Notes: generated from the letters alone by a model not told the origin. A stretch of 64,000 nucleotides of DNA from Campylobacter hominis ATCC BAA-381 (GCF_000017585.1 NC_009714.1:372001-436000); one strand, 5' to 3'; counted from the stretch's first letter, positions 18,147 through 27,409 are shown. Program-made: numbers and translations.

Positions 18147-19253
18147 TCACAGACCGAGTGCAAATTCATAAAACGGCACTACTTCGCATTTTATGCCTTC
18201 TATTTCCATTGTGCCGCTGTTTGCCATACTTATGACATTTACGCGTATAATTTTTAGCGATTTACATGTATTAATTAATTTTTTAAAACGTAAAAATACA
18301 ATATCGCTTGCACTGAATGGAATTATCAAAAAAGCCATATTTCGCTTTGGAATTAAAAAATCAAAATCCTTATTGTAAAAAATTTCTCCAAGTTGTATGG
18401 CTCTAAGTTCGCAATATACGGCATTTGCAAATTTTTTATGGAAGTCTTTTTTTAAACTGAAAATTTCACCGAAATTGAAATTAGAAAAATATATTTTTTT
18501 TGCAGCTTTAAAGTCATTAAATTTCGGTATGAAATTTATTATATTTTCATTTTCAAATCTGTATATCGCGCCATATACGCTATCTTTTGAAATTTTGAAT
18601 TTTTCTTTTAATTCCGTATAAATTTTATTTATACTTAAAATTTCGCCGTTATATTTTGAAATCGCTTTCAAAATTTCTATTTCATTTTGTCTAAATGACG
18701 ATTTTATGCCGATTTGCTCATTTTGTATGATTTGAAAATTTTGTAAAAATGCATTTTTTGCGCTGTTTCCACGTTGTAAAAATGTAGAAAATGCCGCATT
18801 CACATCATTTCTTCTGTCAAATAAAATAAATTCTTCAAAACTTAAAGGAAAAATTTCCAGTTGTGTAAAATTTTTAAAATTTAAATTTTTAAGGCGTGTC
18901 GTAATAAAAATATTTTCTATTTTACGGATTTTTAAAATTTTATCTAAAATTTCGATTTCATCATTTAGAATTTCATTCAAATTATCAAGTCCCAAGACTG
19001 AAATTTGCGAATTTTTTTGTAAAAATTTATCCAAATCTTTCAAAATTTCACTTACATTTACGCGAAAATCGGCAAAATTAATATATAAAATTTCATCATT
19101 TTCAAATTCTAAAAGTTTGTTTATCATTATATAGCTTTTGCCGCTTCCGATTGCACCATATAATATCGTGCGTCCATTTTCAAGTTCCGTTTTGCGGTTA
19201 TAAAATTTTAAAATTTCCGGTTTGTTTTCGTAAAAATACTCTAAAATTTCCAT
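18147..19253 (-). CDS. P-loop ATPase of the AAA/DUF4143-like type
   Basis: 368 residues. Walker A GAIGSGKSY (about 34-42) and a probable Walker B in SVLGLDNLNEIL (about 84-95), then TTRLKNLNF with a sensor-like Thr-Thr-Arg. The central ISKYNGEILSINKIYTEL region looks like a winged helix, and the C-terminal ~100 residues are nuclease-like in pattern. This is the layout of archaeal/bacterial AAA ATPases of the DUF4143/DUF234 group, whose function is unknown. It sits upstream of rnhB and probably shares its transcript; no functional link is established. Confidence 0.7.
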   Translation of the reverse strand: MEILEYFYENKPEILKFYNRKTELENGRTILYGAIGSGKSYIMINKLLEFENDEILYINFADFRVNVSEILKDLDKFLQKNSQISVLGLDNLNEILNDEIEILDKILKIRKIENIFITTRLKNLNFKNFTQLEIFPLSFEEFILFDRRNDVNAAFSTFLQRGNSAKNAFLQNFQIIQNEQIGIKSSFRQNEIEILKAISKYNGEILSINKIYTELKEKFKISKDSVYGAIYRFENENIINFIPKFNDFKAAKKIYFSNFNFGEIFSLKKDFHKKFANAVYCELRAIQLGEIFYNKDFDFLIPKRNMAFLIIPFSASDIVFLRFKKLINTCKSLKIIRVNVISMANSGTMEIEGIKCEVVPFYEFALGL

Positions 19254-19370
19254 AAAATTATTATAAAATTTTCCTTATTAAAAGGAAATAAAAATTTTTA
19301 TTTTTATAGTATTTTTTAAGTGAAATTTTAGTATGCTTTAAAGTTCAATTTTTTAAATTAAGGTAGCGCC

Positions 19371-20078
19371 TTGTATTTCAAAATTTTCAAATTTTTATTT
19401 TTTATAGCCATTGTTTTGATAGCGATTTATTATACTTATCCGACAGATATTACGGATGCACAGATAAAAAATTATTGTAAAAGTTACGGCATTACGATGA
19501 TTCTTACGATTGGCGGAACAAGTATAGGTATTTTTTTGGGTTTTATTTTGGCGTTTTTAAAATTTGCAAATTTTAAAATTTTAAATTTTATAATCGATGA
19601 ATATATTGATATCATTCGTGGAACTCCGATTGTAATTCAACTTATGATTTTTGTTTTTGTTATTTTTGCAAGTTGGACGAACAATATTGCGGCTGCGGTT
19701 TTTGCACTCGGTTTAAACAGCTCGGCTTATGTAGCTGAAATAGTGCGAAGCGGTATAAACAGTATAGATAAAGGTCAAATGGAAGCTGCGCGTGCGATGG
19801 GTTTGAATTATACAACTTCGATGAGAAAGATTGTTTTTCCGCAAGCTATAAAAAATATCCTACCCGCTTTGGCGAACGAATTTATAAGCCTTTTTAAAGA
19901 AACTTCAGTTGTTGGAATGGTGGCAATTACCGATCTTACGTTTTTTTCAAAAAGTTTGCAGGCGACGTTATATACGGTTCAGCCGATACTTTTCGCTGCT
20001 GTTATTTATTATGTGAGTGTAAAATTTTTTACGCTTTTGGTAAAATTACTTGAAAAAAGGCTGAACAGAAATGATTGA
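19371..20078 (+). CDS. Polar amino-acid ABC transporter permease
   Basis: 235 residues, five membrane segments, HisM/GlnP type. The EAA loop that contacts the ATPase is GQMEAARAMGLNYTTSMRKIVFPQAI split across about residues 139-164, and IRGTPIVIQLMIF (about 87-99) is the other family hallmark. The start is a TTG with AAGG upstream; no ATG fits the expected N-terminus. It overlaps the ATPase gene by 8 bases. With the next two genes it forms a complete uptake system for a polar amino acid; the substrate is not evident from the sequence. Confidence 0.9.
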   Translation: MYFKIFKFLFFIAIVLIAIYYTYPTDITDAQIKNYCKSYGITMILTIGGTSIGIFLGFILAFLKFANFKILNFIIDEYIDIIRGTPIVIQLMIFVFVIFASWTNNIAAAVFALGLNSSAYVAEIVRSGINSIDKGQMEAARAMGLNYTTSMRKIVFPQAIKNILPALANEFISLFKETSVVGMVAITDLTFFSKSLQATLYTVQPILFAAVIYYVSVKFFTLLVKLLEKRLNRND

Positions 20079-20799
20079 AATTCAAAATTTAACTAAAAGT
20101 TACGGGTCTCTTTTAGTTTTAGATAATATATCAAAAAAAATTCATAACGGAAATATTGTAGCCATTATAGGTCCAAGCGGCGGTGGAAAAAGCACATTTT
20201 TACGCTGTTTGAATTTACTGGAAATTCCTGATGGCGGTAAAATAATCATAAACGGCGAAGATATAACAAATAAAAAAACAGATATAAATAAAGTTCGTCA
20301 AAAAGTTGGTATGGTTTTTCAACATTTCAATCTTTTTGCAAATAAAAATGTGCTTGAAAATTTAACTTTGGCTCCTATAATGACCGGTATTTTGACGCAC
20401 AAAGAAGCTTATAAAAAAGCCGAAAGTTTACTTGAAAGAGTAGGGTTGCTGGATAAAATAAATTATTTTCCACACAAACTTTCAGGCGGTCAAAAACAAA
20501 GAATTGCAATAGCAAGAAGCTTAATGATGAATCCTGATGTTATTTTATTTGATGAGCCTACATCAGCTCTTGATCCTGAAATGATAGGAGAAGTGCTGAC
20601 TTTGATGAAAGATGTCGCAAGAGACGGTCTTACAATGCTTGTTGTAACGCATGAAATGGGATTTGCAAGAAATGTCGCAAACCGCATATTTTTCATGGAA
20701 AAGGGCAAAATCGCAGTTGACGATACGCCGAAAAATGTTTTTGAAAATCCGCAAAATACGAGATTAAAAGAGTTTTTAAATAAAATTTTAAATCACTGA
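20071..20799 (+). CDS. Polar amino-acid ABC transporter ATP-binding protein
   Basis: 242 residues, GlnQ/HisP type. Walker A GPSGGGKST (34-42), Q-loop VFQHFNLF (about 87-94), signature LSGGQKQRIAIARSL (about 137-151), Walker B VILFDEPTSALDPEM (about 157-171) and the H-loop in VVTHEMGFA (about 191-199). All catalytic residues are present. It powers the permease encoded just upstream; the solute-binding protein follows immediately. Confidence 0.95.
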   Translation: MIEIQNLTKSYGSLLVLDNISKKIHNGNIVAIIGPSGGGKSTFLRCLNLLEIPDGGKIIINGEDITNKKTDINKVRQKVGMVFQHFNLFANKNVLENLTLAPIMTGILTHKEAYKKAESLLERVGLLDKINYFPHKLSGGQKQRIAIARSLMMNPDVILFDEPTSALDPEMIGEVLTLMKDVARDGLTMLVVTHEMGFARNVANRIFFMEKGKIAVDDTPKNVFENPQNTRLKEFLNKILNH

Positions 20800-20813
20800 T
20801 GAAAGGATTGAAA

Positions 20814-21554
20814 ATGAAAAAATTTTTTAAAATTTTAAGTTGCTTTATGCTGATTTTTACTTTTGCAAACGCGAAAGATTTTACAAAAGATACTCTAATA
20901 GTGGGCACAAATGCTACATATCCGCCATTTGAGTTTTTGGACGACAAATCGGAAGTTACGGGTTTTGATTTTGATCTTATGGCTGAACTCAGCAAACGAA
21001 TCGGTTTTAAATATGAAGTTTTAAATATGAGTTTTGACGGACTTATTCCTGCTTTAAAATCAGGAAAAATCGATATCGCGGCAGCTGCTATGAGCGCGAC
21101 TCCGGCCAGAAAAAAAGCGGTTGATTTTTCTAATGCTTATTATTTCACTGAAAATTTGTTTTTGAAATGCAAAGATAGCACAGATATCACAAAAATAGAT
21201 GATTTAAACGGTAAAAAAATCGGTGTGCAACTTGGAACAGTGCAAGAGATGGCGGCAAAAGAATTAAATGGCGTTGATGTTAGCGCAAGCGAAGATATTT
21301 TTGTAGCGATAATGTCTTTAAAAAATAAAAAAGTCGATGCCGTGCTTGTAGATAGTTCAATCGGATACAGTTATTTGAAGAAAAATCCGGATTTGGTTGA
21401 ATTTGCGAAAGTTCCTGACGGAAGTGAAGGTTTCTCTTTGGCGTTTGACAAAAATAAATATCCGGATCTCATAGAAAAGATAAATGTTGAAATTGAAAAT
21501 ATGAAAAAAGACGGCACTTTTGATAAAATTTTAGAAAAATACGATTTAAAATAA
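20814..21554 (+). CDS. Periplasmic amino-acid-binding protein of the same ABC system
   Basis: 246 residues from the ATG at 20814, which has AAAGGA 7 bases upstream and starts a clean signal peptide (MKKFFKILSCFMLIFTFANA). An ATG at 20799 would add five non-signal residues and is less likely. Mature protein has the family-3 solute-binding pattern GTNATYPPFEF (about 34-44), DFDLMAELSKRIG and the Arg contact in SATPARKKAVDFS (about 98-110). Third gene of the permease-ATPase-binding-protein operon, likely for a polar or acidic amino acid. Confidence 0.92.
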   Translation: MKKFFKILSCFMLIFTFANAKDFTKDTLIVGTNATYPPFEFLDDKSEVTGFDFDLMAELSKRIGFKYEVLNMSFDGLIPALKSGKIDIAAAAMSATPARKKAVDFSNAYYFTENLFLKCKDSTDITKIDDLNGKKIGVQLGTVQEMAAKELNGVDVSASEDIFVAIMSLKNKKVDAVLVDSSIGYSYLKKNPDLVEFAKVPDGSEGFSLAFDKNKYPDLIEKINVEIENMKKDGTFDKILEKYDLK

Positions 21555-21563
21555 GGCATAAAA

Positions 21564-22076
21564 ATGAGAAAATTTTGGATTTTTTTGGCTATTTTTGCTG
21601 TTTTTTGGGCTAGTGCTGCAAATGCAACCTATGAAAGACACTGGAAATTTAAAAAATTTGAAAACGGCAGACTTGTTTTTAAAACAAACAAACGAAATTT
21701 CAAATGCGTTTTAAAAGATCTGAAATTTATCTCATATACTGCAAAGCCTGAGTGTTTCGATGATCCCAAAAAGGCTAAAAATTTGCAGGAAGATTACGAT
21801 AAAATGATTGAACAAAAATTAGGCAAGCTACAAAAATATAATGTTTTAGTGCAAGGCGATGGAAATGAATTCCGCGTTTGCGATCTTGGTGAAACGGTAG
21901 CAAAAAATTTAATAGAAAGCGGCTTGGCTGTTTCTGATAGAACAGATTTTGACAAAGAATCAAAAAAAGCGCGCGAAAAAAATGCCGGAATTTTTAATGA
22001 AAAAATACTTCATATCACAAAATGTGTGCTTGGCGAAAATGACGGAAATATAAAAGACGCTTTGAAAAATGAGTGA
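21564..22076 (+). CDS. Secreted SNase-like protein, probably without catalysis
   Basis: 170 residues with a signal peptide cleaved after about residue 21 (FWASAANA). The middle is beta-rich, and the end, ETVAKNLIESGLAV followed by ESKKAREKNAGIF, matches the C-terminal helices of staphylococcal-nuclease domains. The catalytic Arg-Glu-Arg residues of active nucleases (in R-L-x-G-I-D-x-P-E and R-x-x-G-R) are not evident, so it may be a binding domain. It is 9 bases after the ABC operon and overlaps thiE by 8 bases, so it is co-transcribed with both. Confidence 0.6.
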   Translation: MRKFWIFLAIFAVFWASAANATYERHWKFKKFENGRLVFKTNKRNFKCVLKDLKFISYTAKPECFDDPKKAKNLQEDYDKMIEQKLGKLQKYNVLVQGDGNEFRVCDLGETVAKNLIESGLAVSDRTDFDKESKKAREKNAGIFNEKILHITKCVLGENDGNIKDALKNE

Positions 22077-22683
22077 AATTTACGCTTTAAGCGATGATTT
22101 TTTCACGCCTGAAGATGTGATTGTAAAATCTATCCATGAAATTTTGGATAACGGCATAAAATTTGTGCAATTTCGCAGCAAGAAAAAAGAAAAAAACGAA
22201 AAAATCATAAGTGAGCTTATAAGACTTTGCGATGATTATCACGCTTATTTAATAATAAACGATGATGCGCTTTTGGCGCGAAAACTTGGAGCACACGGTG
22301 TTCATATCGGAAAAGATGACGGATCTATCATAAAAGCGCGCGAAATTTTAGGCGAAAATAAAATTATCGGCGTAAGTTGTTATGATGATTTAACGTTAGC
22401 CTTAAACGCACAGCAAAACGGCGCAAGTTACGCGGCATTCGGCGCTGTTTTTAAAAGTCCTACAAAAAAGGATGCTAAAATTTGCAATCACGACGTTCTA
22501 AAAAAAGCCGCAGAAATTTTAAAAATTCCAACTTGTGTAATTGGCGGAATAAACGCCGGAAATTTGCGTCAAATTTTGAAATTTCATCCGAATTTCGTGG
22601 CGATTGTAAGTGCGCTGTATCATCCGCGCTCAATAACAGAAAATTTAAAAAATCTACAAAGGATAATTAATGAGTATAATTGA
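22069..22683 (+). CDS. thiE: Thiamine-phosphate synthase
   Basis: 204 residues, normal for ThiE, which joins hydroxymethylpyrimidine-PP and thiazole-P to make thiamine phosphate. TIM-barrel motifs in order: FVQFRSKKK (about 25-33; the family has QLRxK), INDDALLARKLGAHGVHIGKDD (about 62-83, with the HxGQxD-like element as HIGKDD), GVSCYDDL (about 102-109), GAVFKSPTKKD (about 126-136) and CVIGGINAGN (about 159-168) binding phosphate. Overlaps the SNase-like gene by 8 bases and uppP by 14 bases. Confidence 0.92.
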   Translation: MSEIYALSDDFFTPEDVIVKSIHEILDNGIKFVQFRSKKKEKNEKIISELIRLCDDYHAYLIINDDALLARKLGAHGVHIGKDDGSIIKAREILGENKIIGVSCYDDLTLALNAQQNGASYAAFGAVFKSPTKKDAKICNHDVLKKAAEILKIPTCVIGGINAGNLRQILKFHPNFVAIVSALYHPRSITENLKNLQRIINEYN

Positions 22684-23446
22684 TGCCGTGATTTTAGGCA
22701 TTGTTGAAGGTTTGACCGAATTTTTACCGGTCAGTTCAACCGGGCATTTGATTTTAACGGCCGGACTTTTAAATTTAGAGCAAACAGACACTTTAAAATG
22801 CTTTGAAGTTGTAATTCAGTTAGGATCGATTTTAGCTGTCGTTTTTACATTTTTTGAAAGACTTAAGCGCGATAAACAATTATGGATTAAGCTTATCATA
22901 GGTTTTTTACCGACAGCTGCTATCGGATATCTGTTATACTCGCACATCAAGTCTCTTTTCAGTCAAAATGTTGTAGTTTATATGCTGATTATCTGGGGTG
23001 TTATTTTTATTGTAGTTGAGCTTTTGCGTAAAAAAAATCCACCTGAAAACGAAATTTTAACTTTGGATGGGATTAGCTATAAACAGGCTTTTTTTATAGG
23101 TTTATCACAATGCTTTGCAATGGTTCCTGGAACTTCAAGAAGTGGCGCGACTATAATCGCAGGACTTTTAAGCGGACTTAACAGACAAACAGCTGCGGCA
23201 TTCAGCTTTTTGCTTGCGGTTCCTACGATGTTTGCAGCGACTTTTTACGATACTTACAAAAACCGCGAAATTTTTGCAGCAAATATGGATAATATCCAGC
23301 TTTTTTTGTTGGGCGGTTTTGTAGCGTTTTTAGTAGCGCTTTTTGCTATAAAAATGTTTTTAAAATTTGTCAGCAGGTTTGATTATATTCCTTTTGGAAT
23401 TTATAGAATTTTGATTGCATTTGCATTTATGTTTTTTGTCTTATAA
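22670..23446 (+). CDS. uppP: Undecaprenyl-diphosphate phosphatase (UppP/BacA)
   Basis: 258 residues, polytopic, normal length. It recycles the C55 lipid carrier for peptidoglycan and surface polysaccharide. The two active-site motifs are intact: GIVEGLTEFLPVSSTGHL (about 10-27) and PGTSRSGATI (about 149-158), supplying the Glu, Ser and Arg residues that hold the pyrophosphate. Start overlaps thiE by 14 bases and is preceded by AAAGGA. Last gene of this run. Confidence 0.95.
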   Translation: MSIIDAVILGIVEGLTEFLPVSSTGHLILTAGLLNLEQTDTLKCFEVVIQLGSILAVVFTFFERLKRDKQLWIKLIIGFLPTAAIGYLLYSHIKSLFSQNVVVYMLIIWGVIFIVVELLRKKNPPENEILTLDGISYKQAFFIGLSQCFAMVPGTSRSGATIIAGLLSGLNRQTAAAFSFLLAVPTMFAATFYDTYKNREIFAANMDNIQLFLLGGFVAFLVALFAIKMFLKFVSRFDYIPFGIYRILIAFAFMFFVL

Positions 23447-23635
23447 AATTTATCATCTGATTAAATTTATCAAATTATATTAAGCTTAAAAAGTGCCTGT
23501 ATAGTTGTGTTTGATTGTAAAATTTATCAGTTAGCTTAAAAATATTGAATTTATGTTTAAAAGTTAAATAAATTTTAAGCTTAGCTATCATAATAGTGTG
23601 ATAAAATGCTACAACTATTATGAAAGGATGACAAA

Positions 23636-24461
23636 ATGCTAAAAAGATTTATTTTTTTTATTGCTAATTTGCAGTTGCTTTGCTTTTGGTTCCACTCTCG
23701 AAGAGATTAAACAATCAAAAGTAATAAAAATAGGCGTTCGTCTAAATTTACCGCCATTCAGCAATCAAAATGAGCATGGCGAATTTGAAGGTTTTGAAAT
23801 TTCACTTGCAAAAGCTATAGGCGCCAGTATTTTAGGCAAAAACGGTGAAATTCAGCTCGTAGGGCTAAATGCAAAAGATAGAATTCCATATCTTCAAAAC
23901 GGAACAGTTGATTTGATATTGGCAAACTTCAGCAAAACGGAAGAACGCGCTAAAAGTGTAGATTTTGCTACACCGTATCTTTCAAATACGCAAGGAATTT
24001 TGACAAAAAAATCTGAAAATATCAGAAGTATTTCGCAACTTGCAGGCAAAAAGATACTATTTATCAAAGGAACTACGACAGATGATTATCTAAAAGCAAA
24101 TGCTGCAAAATTAGGCATCACTCCGGTTGAATGTCAAAGCGTAAATAAATGTTTTCAAAGTCTGCAAAAAGGCGAAGCTGACGGATATATGCATACAAGC
24201 ATTCTGATAGCGTTTTTGCAACTTTTGGATGACAATATTGAAATGGGAATACAAAATATAGGCAGTATAGAATTTATTTGTCCGGGTGTGAAAAAGGGAA
24301 ATGAAGCACTTTTGGAAGCTGTGAATGCAAGTATATACAATCTTAGCAAGAGCAATTTTTTTAAAGATGCCTACAATAATACATTCGAGCCATTTTATAA
24401 AGGAACTGTCGAGCGAAAATATCTGCTTTTGGATGATTTGTATCGTTTGATGTTTAATTAA
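23636..24461 (+). CDS. Orphan periplasmic amino-acid-binding protein, signal peptide frameshifted at a T8 tract
   Basis: A good start (ATG 23636, AAAGGATG upstream) begins MLKRFIFF and, in the sequence as given, goes out of frame at a run of eight T (23652-23659). With seven T it reads MLKRFIFLLLICSCFAFGS, an ideal signal peptide that continues into the open frame from 23661 to 24461. That frame has the family-3 binding-protein pattern: GVRLNLPPFSN, FEGFEISLAKAIG, TEERAKSVDFATPY and KILFIKGTTTDDYL. A TTG at 23661 could start a shortened product without a proper signal. No permease or ATPase gene adjoins. The likely states are phase-variable expression, recent inactivation, or an indel error. 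Confidence 0.8.
23652..23659 (+). repeat. T8 homopolymer in a signal-peptide coding region
   Basis: Eight consecutive T inside the leader of the orphan binding protein. Loss of one T (or gain of two) restores the frame exactly, the signature of a slipped-strand switch or of a homopolymer sequencing error. Confidence 0.75.
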
Positions 24462-24470
24462 ATGTTGCAG

Positions 24471-24500
24471 GTTTAGCCACTGTTTTGTGGCTAAACTTTT
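24471..24500 (+). terminator. Rho-independent terminator
   Basis: Perfect 10-bp stem GTTTAGCCAC / GTGGCTAAAC (24471-24480 and 24487-24496) with a TGTTTT loop and a following T-run, 9 bases after the binding-protein stop. Confidence 0.9.
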
Positions 24501-24567
24501 TAAATTCCAATTCAAATAATTATTTTAGTAAAATTTTAGACTCAATACAACTTAAGCGAATTTTTTC

Positions 24568-24858
24568 TTACCAGTTTTTTAATAAAATAGGATATAAGTC
24601 TTTATCATCTTTTTTACATTATAATCTAAACTCACACTCTTTTTTTGTATCAGAATAAATTTCGCTATTTATTTATATTTCGCCATTAAATTTAGATATT
24701 TTTTCGCATTCATTCATTGTTAAAATTTTTATCTGTTTTTTTATAATTTTATTTACTGTATTTCTAAAAATATTACAAATTTCAGCTATTTTTACTGTTT
24801 TTATATCTAAACAAAAATATCTTAAAATTTCTCTAAATTCAGCTTCTGAAATTTCCAA
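24568..24858 (-). pseudogene. IS1595-family transposase remnant with internal deletion
   Basis: The first 61 codons (24673-24858) read MEISEAEFREILRYFCLDIK, then AEICNIFRNTVNKI and KFNGEI, matching the start of IS1595-type transposases up to just before the first catalytic DDE residue, then stop. Immediately downstream another frame shows KECEFR and, after a stop, DDKDLYPILLKN, resembling the C-terminus of the same family. The catalytic middle (about 150-200 residues) is gone. No terminal inverted repeats were identified. The remaining parts of 24501-25152 contain nothing else I can recognise. Confidence 0.6.
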
Positions 24859-25152
24859 ACGATAAATATACTTATTTTTTAAAGCTTATTTATTGGAGAT
24901 CAGGTTGTATTGAGATTTGTTTTTTATGATACTGTCAGTTTAAATTTCAGGTTTTATACTTTTATATCAAAAATTTATTTTAAAATATTTTGACGCGGTA
25001 TTTTAAAAAATAGTGTAGTAATCAAAATTTATCAAATAAAAATAAAACCTAGAATTTAAACTAGCGGAAATTTTATAAATTTAACTACTAAATATCAAAA
25101 TTTTTTAAAAATCCGTTTTTATCTTATAGCGGTTTTTTAATAAAATTAAATT

Positions 25153-25296
25153 TCAATCAGATTTGTCATATTTATTAAAATTTTTGCAATTTTTTCCACA
25201 GCCGCATCCGCAATCTTTCTTTGCAAAAACTTTATAAAAATAAAAAATTACACCAAAAATTGCAAACGCTAAAATTAAAATTTCAAAAATTTCCAA
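25153..25296 (-). CDS. FeoB-associated small Cys-rich membrane protein
   Basis: 47 residues from a TTG start with AAGGAA 7 bases upstream, beginning 10 bases after the feoB stop. An N-terminal membrane helix (about residues 4-22) is followed by KKDCGCGCGKNCKN with four cysteines, the hallmark of the FeoB-associated Cys-rich family. It is too short for normal gene finders. Position as third gene of feoA-feoB supports a role in ferrous iron uptake, perhaps like FeoC, but its mechanism is unknown. Confidence 0.8.
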   Translation of the reverse strand: MEIFEILILAFAIFGVIFYFYKVFAKKDCGCGCGKNCKNFNKYDKSD

Positions 25297-25306
25297 AATA
25301 AATTCC

Positions 25307-27409
25307 TTATAATGAAAATAAAATTCGTCCGAAAAACGCCATTATATAAGCAACAATGCTTGTAAAAATAAATAAAAGTGCAAGATATTTCAGACCGCCG
25401 GCTTCTCTTGCAAAGACGACACTTGCCGCCAGACAAGGATTGTAAAACATCACAAAAAGTAGATATGCTACGGCGGTGCTAAGCGGAATTTGCGATTTGA
25501 TCACACCTGTCAGGCTCTTACTGTTTTCGTCCTGATCGCCAAGCGAATATAAAACTCCCATCGTCGAAATCATAACTTCTTTTGCCGCAAGTCCGCTTAC
25601 TAGCGAAACGCTAAGTCTCCAATCAAATCCAAGCGGTGCAAAAATCGGTTCCAAAGCTTTTCCAGCTTTACCAAGATAACTGTTCTGTAAAAGCGCATTC
25701 GATTTTTCAAATTCCAGGGTTTCCTTTTTGGATATATCTTGCGTAAGTGCGATTTGCTCATCAAATTTAGCCGCGATTTGCTTGTTTTTCGGATACATAT
25801 TTGAAAACCAGATCAGCACGCTTGCAGCAAGTATGAAAGTACCCGCCTTTTTTAAGTACATTTTTGCTTTATTTGCAATCATAAACCATACAAGGCGCCA
25901 GTTTGGAATGCGGTATTTCGGCATTTCCATAACAAATGGCTCATCTTTGCCGCGAAATACTATAACGCGTAAAAATTTTGCGCACGCAAGTCCTACGATC
26001 GCACCGAAAATATAAATCGCAAAAAGCCAATTTCCGGCTTCTTCTTTTGGCGCAAAAGCTCCGATAAAAAGCACATAAACAGGGAGTCTTGCTCCGCAAC
26101 TCATAAAATTTATGATAAAAAGTGTTAAAAGTCTGTCTTTTTCGTTTTTAAGTGTGCGCGTTGCCATAAATGCGGGCACAGAACAGCCAAAACCTGTTAC
26201 AAGAGGTATGAAGCTTTTGCCATGAAGCCCGAATTTATGAAAAAATCCGTCCAATAAAAACGCCACTCTTGACATATATCCGGTCGTTTCAAGCAGTGAA
26301 ATTCCAAAAAACAGAATTAAAATATTCGGTAAAAAAAGAAGCACTGAACCGACGCCGCCTATAATTCCATCACAAATAAGACTTGAAAGAGTTTCATTTG
26401 AGATATGAGTGGCAACGCTTTGACTAATGGCCGCAAACAGCGCCTCGATATAATCCATCGGAATTGATCCTAAAGTGAAAGTCAGCTGAAAAAGTACCCA
26501 CATTAAAAATAAAAAAATCGGTAAGCCAAGATATTTGTTAATTAAAATTTTATCGATTTTAGCTGTATTATTCGGCTTTTTCGGTTTTTCATATATCACG
26601 GCTTCCGTTATCACACCATTTACAAAAGACGCTGTGTCGTCCATAAAAATTTCTTTTAAATTTTGATTGTCATATCCTTTATAAAGGCGCTCTTTTGCTC
26701 TTTTAAGAAGTGTTAAAAGTTCTAAAAAAATCGCTTTGTCGTGTAAAAAAGCGTAAATTTCATCATCTCCAAAAAGCAGCTTTTTAGATATTTGGCGATT
26801 CGTAAAACCAAGAGATTTTATGTTTTCATCGTTTTTTGTATCCAGAAATTCGCTCAATTTTGAAATTTCGTTTTCTATCAAATCACCGTAAATCCGCTTA
26901 TTTATCGCAAAATCTTTCTTACAGGTATTAACAATCAGCACTAAAAAATCGTGCAGATTTTTCTGTTTTTGCGCTGAAATTAAGATAACAGGGATATTTA
27001 AAAGACTTTGCATTTTTTCAGTGTCGATTTTTATGCCCTCATTTTCGGCTTCATCACTCATATTTAAGGCTAAAACGATTTTTTTATTTGTCTCCATAAG
27101 CTCAGCGCTTAGTAATAAATTTCGCTCCAAATTTGTGGAATCTGCAATATTTACGATTAAATCGTATTCACCGTTTTCCAAAAAATTTCGTGTGATTTTT
27201 TCCTCTTTTGAGTAGCCATGAAGCGAATAAGTACCCGGCAAATCTATTATTTTGATTTTATAATTTTCAAAAACAAGCGCGGCTTCGGCTTTTTCAACTG
27301 TTACGCCTGCGAAGTTTCCAACATGCATATTTGCTTTGCAAATCGTATTTACAAGCAGACTTTTTCCGACATTCGGTTGACCGACAAACGCTACTTTAAG
27401 CGTTTTCAT
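25307..27409 (-). CDS. feoB: Ferrous iron transporter FeoB
   Basis: 700 residues, the compact form of FeoB. The N-terminal G domain has G1 GQPNVGKS (10-17), G3 DLPGTYSL (about 56-63) and G4 NMSD (about 118-121). The membrane domain holds two Gate motifs, including GFGCSVPAFMATRTL (about 410-424) with the conserved Cys, and FxNPCLA as FYNPCLAA near the C-terminus. It imports Fe2+ across the inner membrane. Overlaps feoA by 14 bases. Confidence 0.96.
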   Translation of the reverse strand: MKTLKVAFVGQPNVGKSLLVNTICKANMHVGNFAGVTVEKAEAALVFENYKIKIIDLPGTYSLHGYSKEEKITRNFLENGEYDLIVNIADSTNLERNLLLSAELMETNKKIVLALNMSDEAENEGIKIDTEKMQSLLNIPVILISAQKQKNLHDFLVLIVNTCKKDFAINKRIYGDLIENEISKLSEFLDTKNDENIKSLGFTNRQISKKLLFGDDEIYAFLHDKAIFLELLTLLKRAKERLYKGYDNQNLKEIFMDDTASFVNGVITEAVIYEKPKKPNNTAKIDKILINKYLGLPIFLFLMWVLFQLTFTLGSIPMDYIEALFAAISQSVATHISNETLSSLICDGIIGGVGSVLLFLPNILILFFGISLLETTGYMSRVAFLLDGFFHKFGLHGKSFIPLVTGFGCSVPAFMATRTLKNEKDRLLTLFIINFMSCGARLPVYVLFIGAFAPKEEAGNWLFAIYIFGAIVGLACAKFLRVIVFRGKDEPFVMEMPKYRIPNWRLVWFMIANKAKMYLKKAGTFILAASVLIWFSNMYPKNKQIAAKFDEQIALTQDISKKETLEFEKSNALLQNSYLGKAGKALEPIFAPLGFDWRLSVSLVSGLAAKEVMISTMGVLYSLGDQDENSKSLTGVIKSQIPLSTAVAYLLFVMFYNPCLAASVVFAREAGGLKYLALLFIFTSIVAYIMAFFGRILFSL

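Noticed and set aside
18147-19253. The ATPase next to rnhB as a defence (restriction or abortive infection) gene
   Set aside because: It has an ATPase core but no clear effector domain and sits beside a housekeeping gene; nothing in the context supports defence.
25728-26015. 95-codon plus-strand frame within feoB
   Set aside because: Antisense shadow of FeoB codons with no ribosome site.
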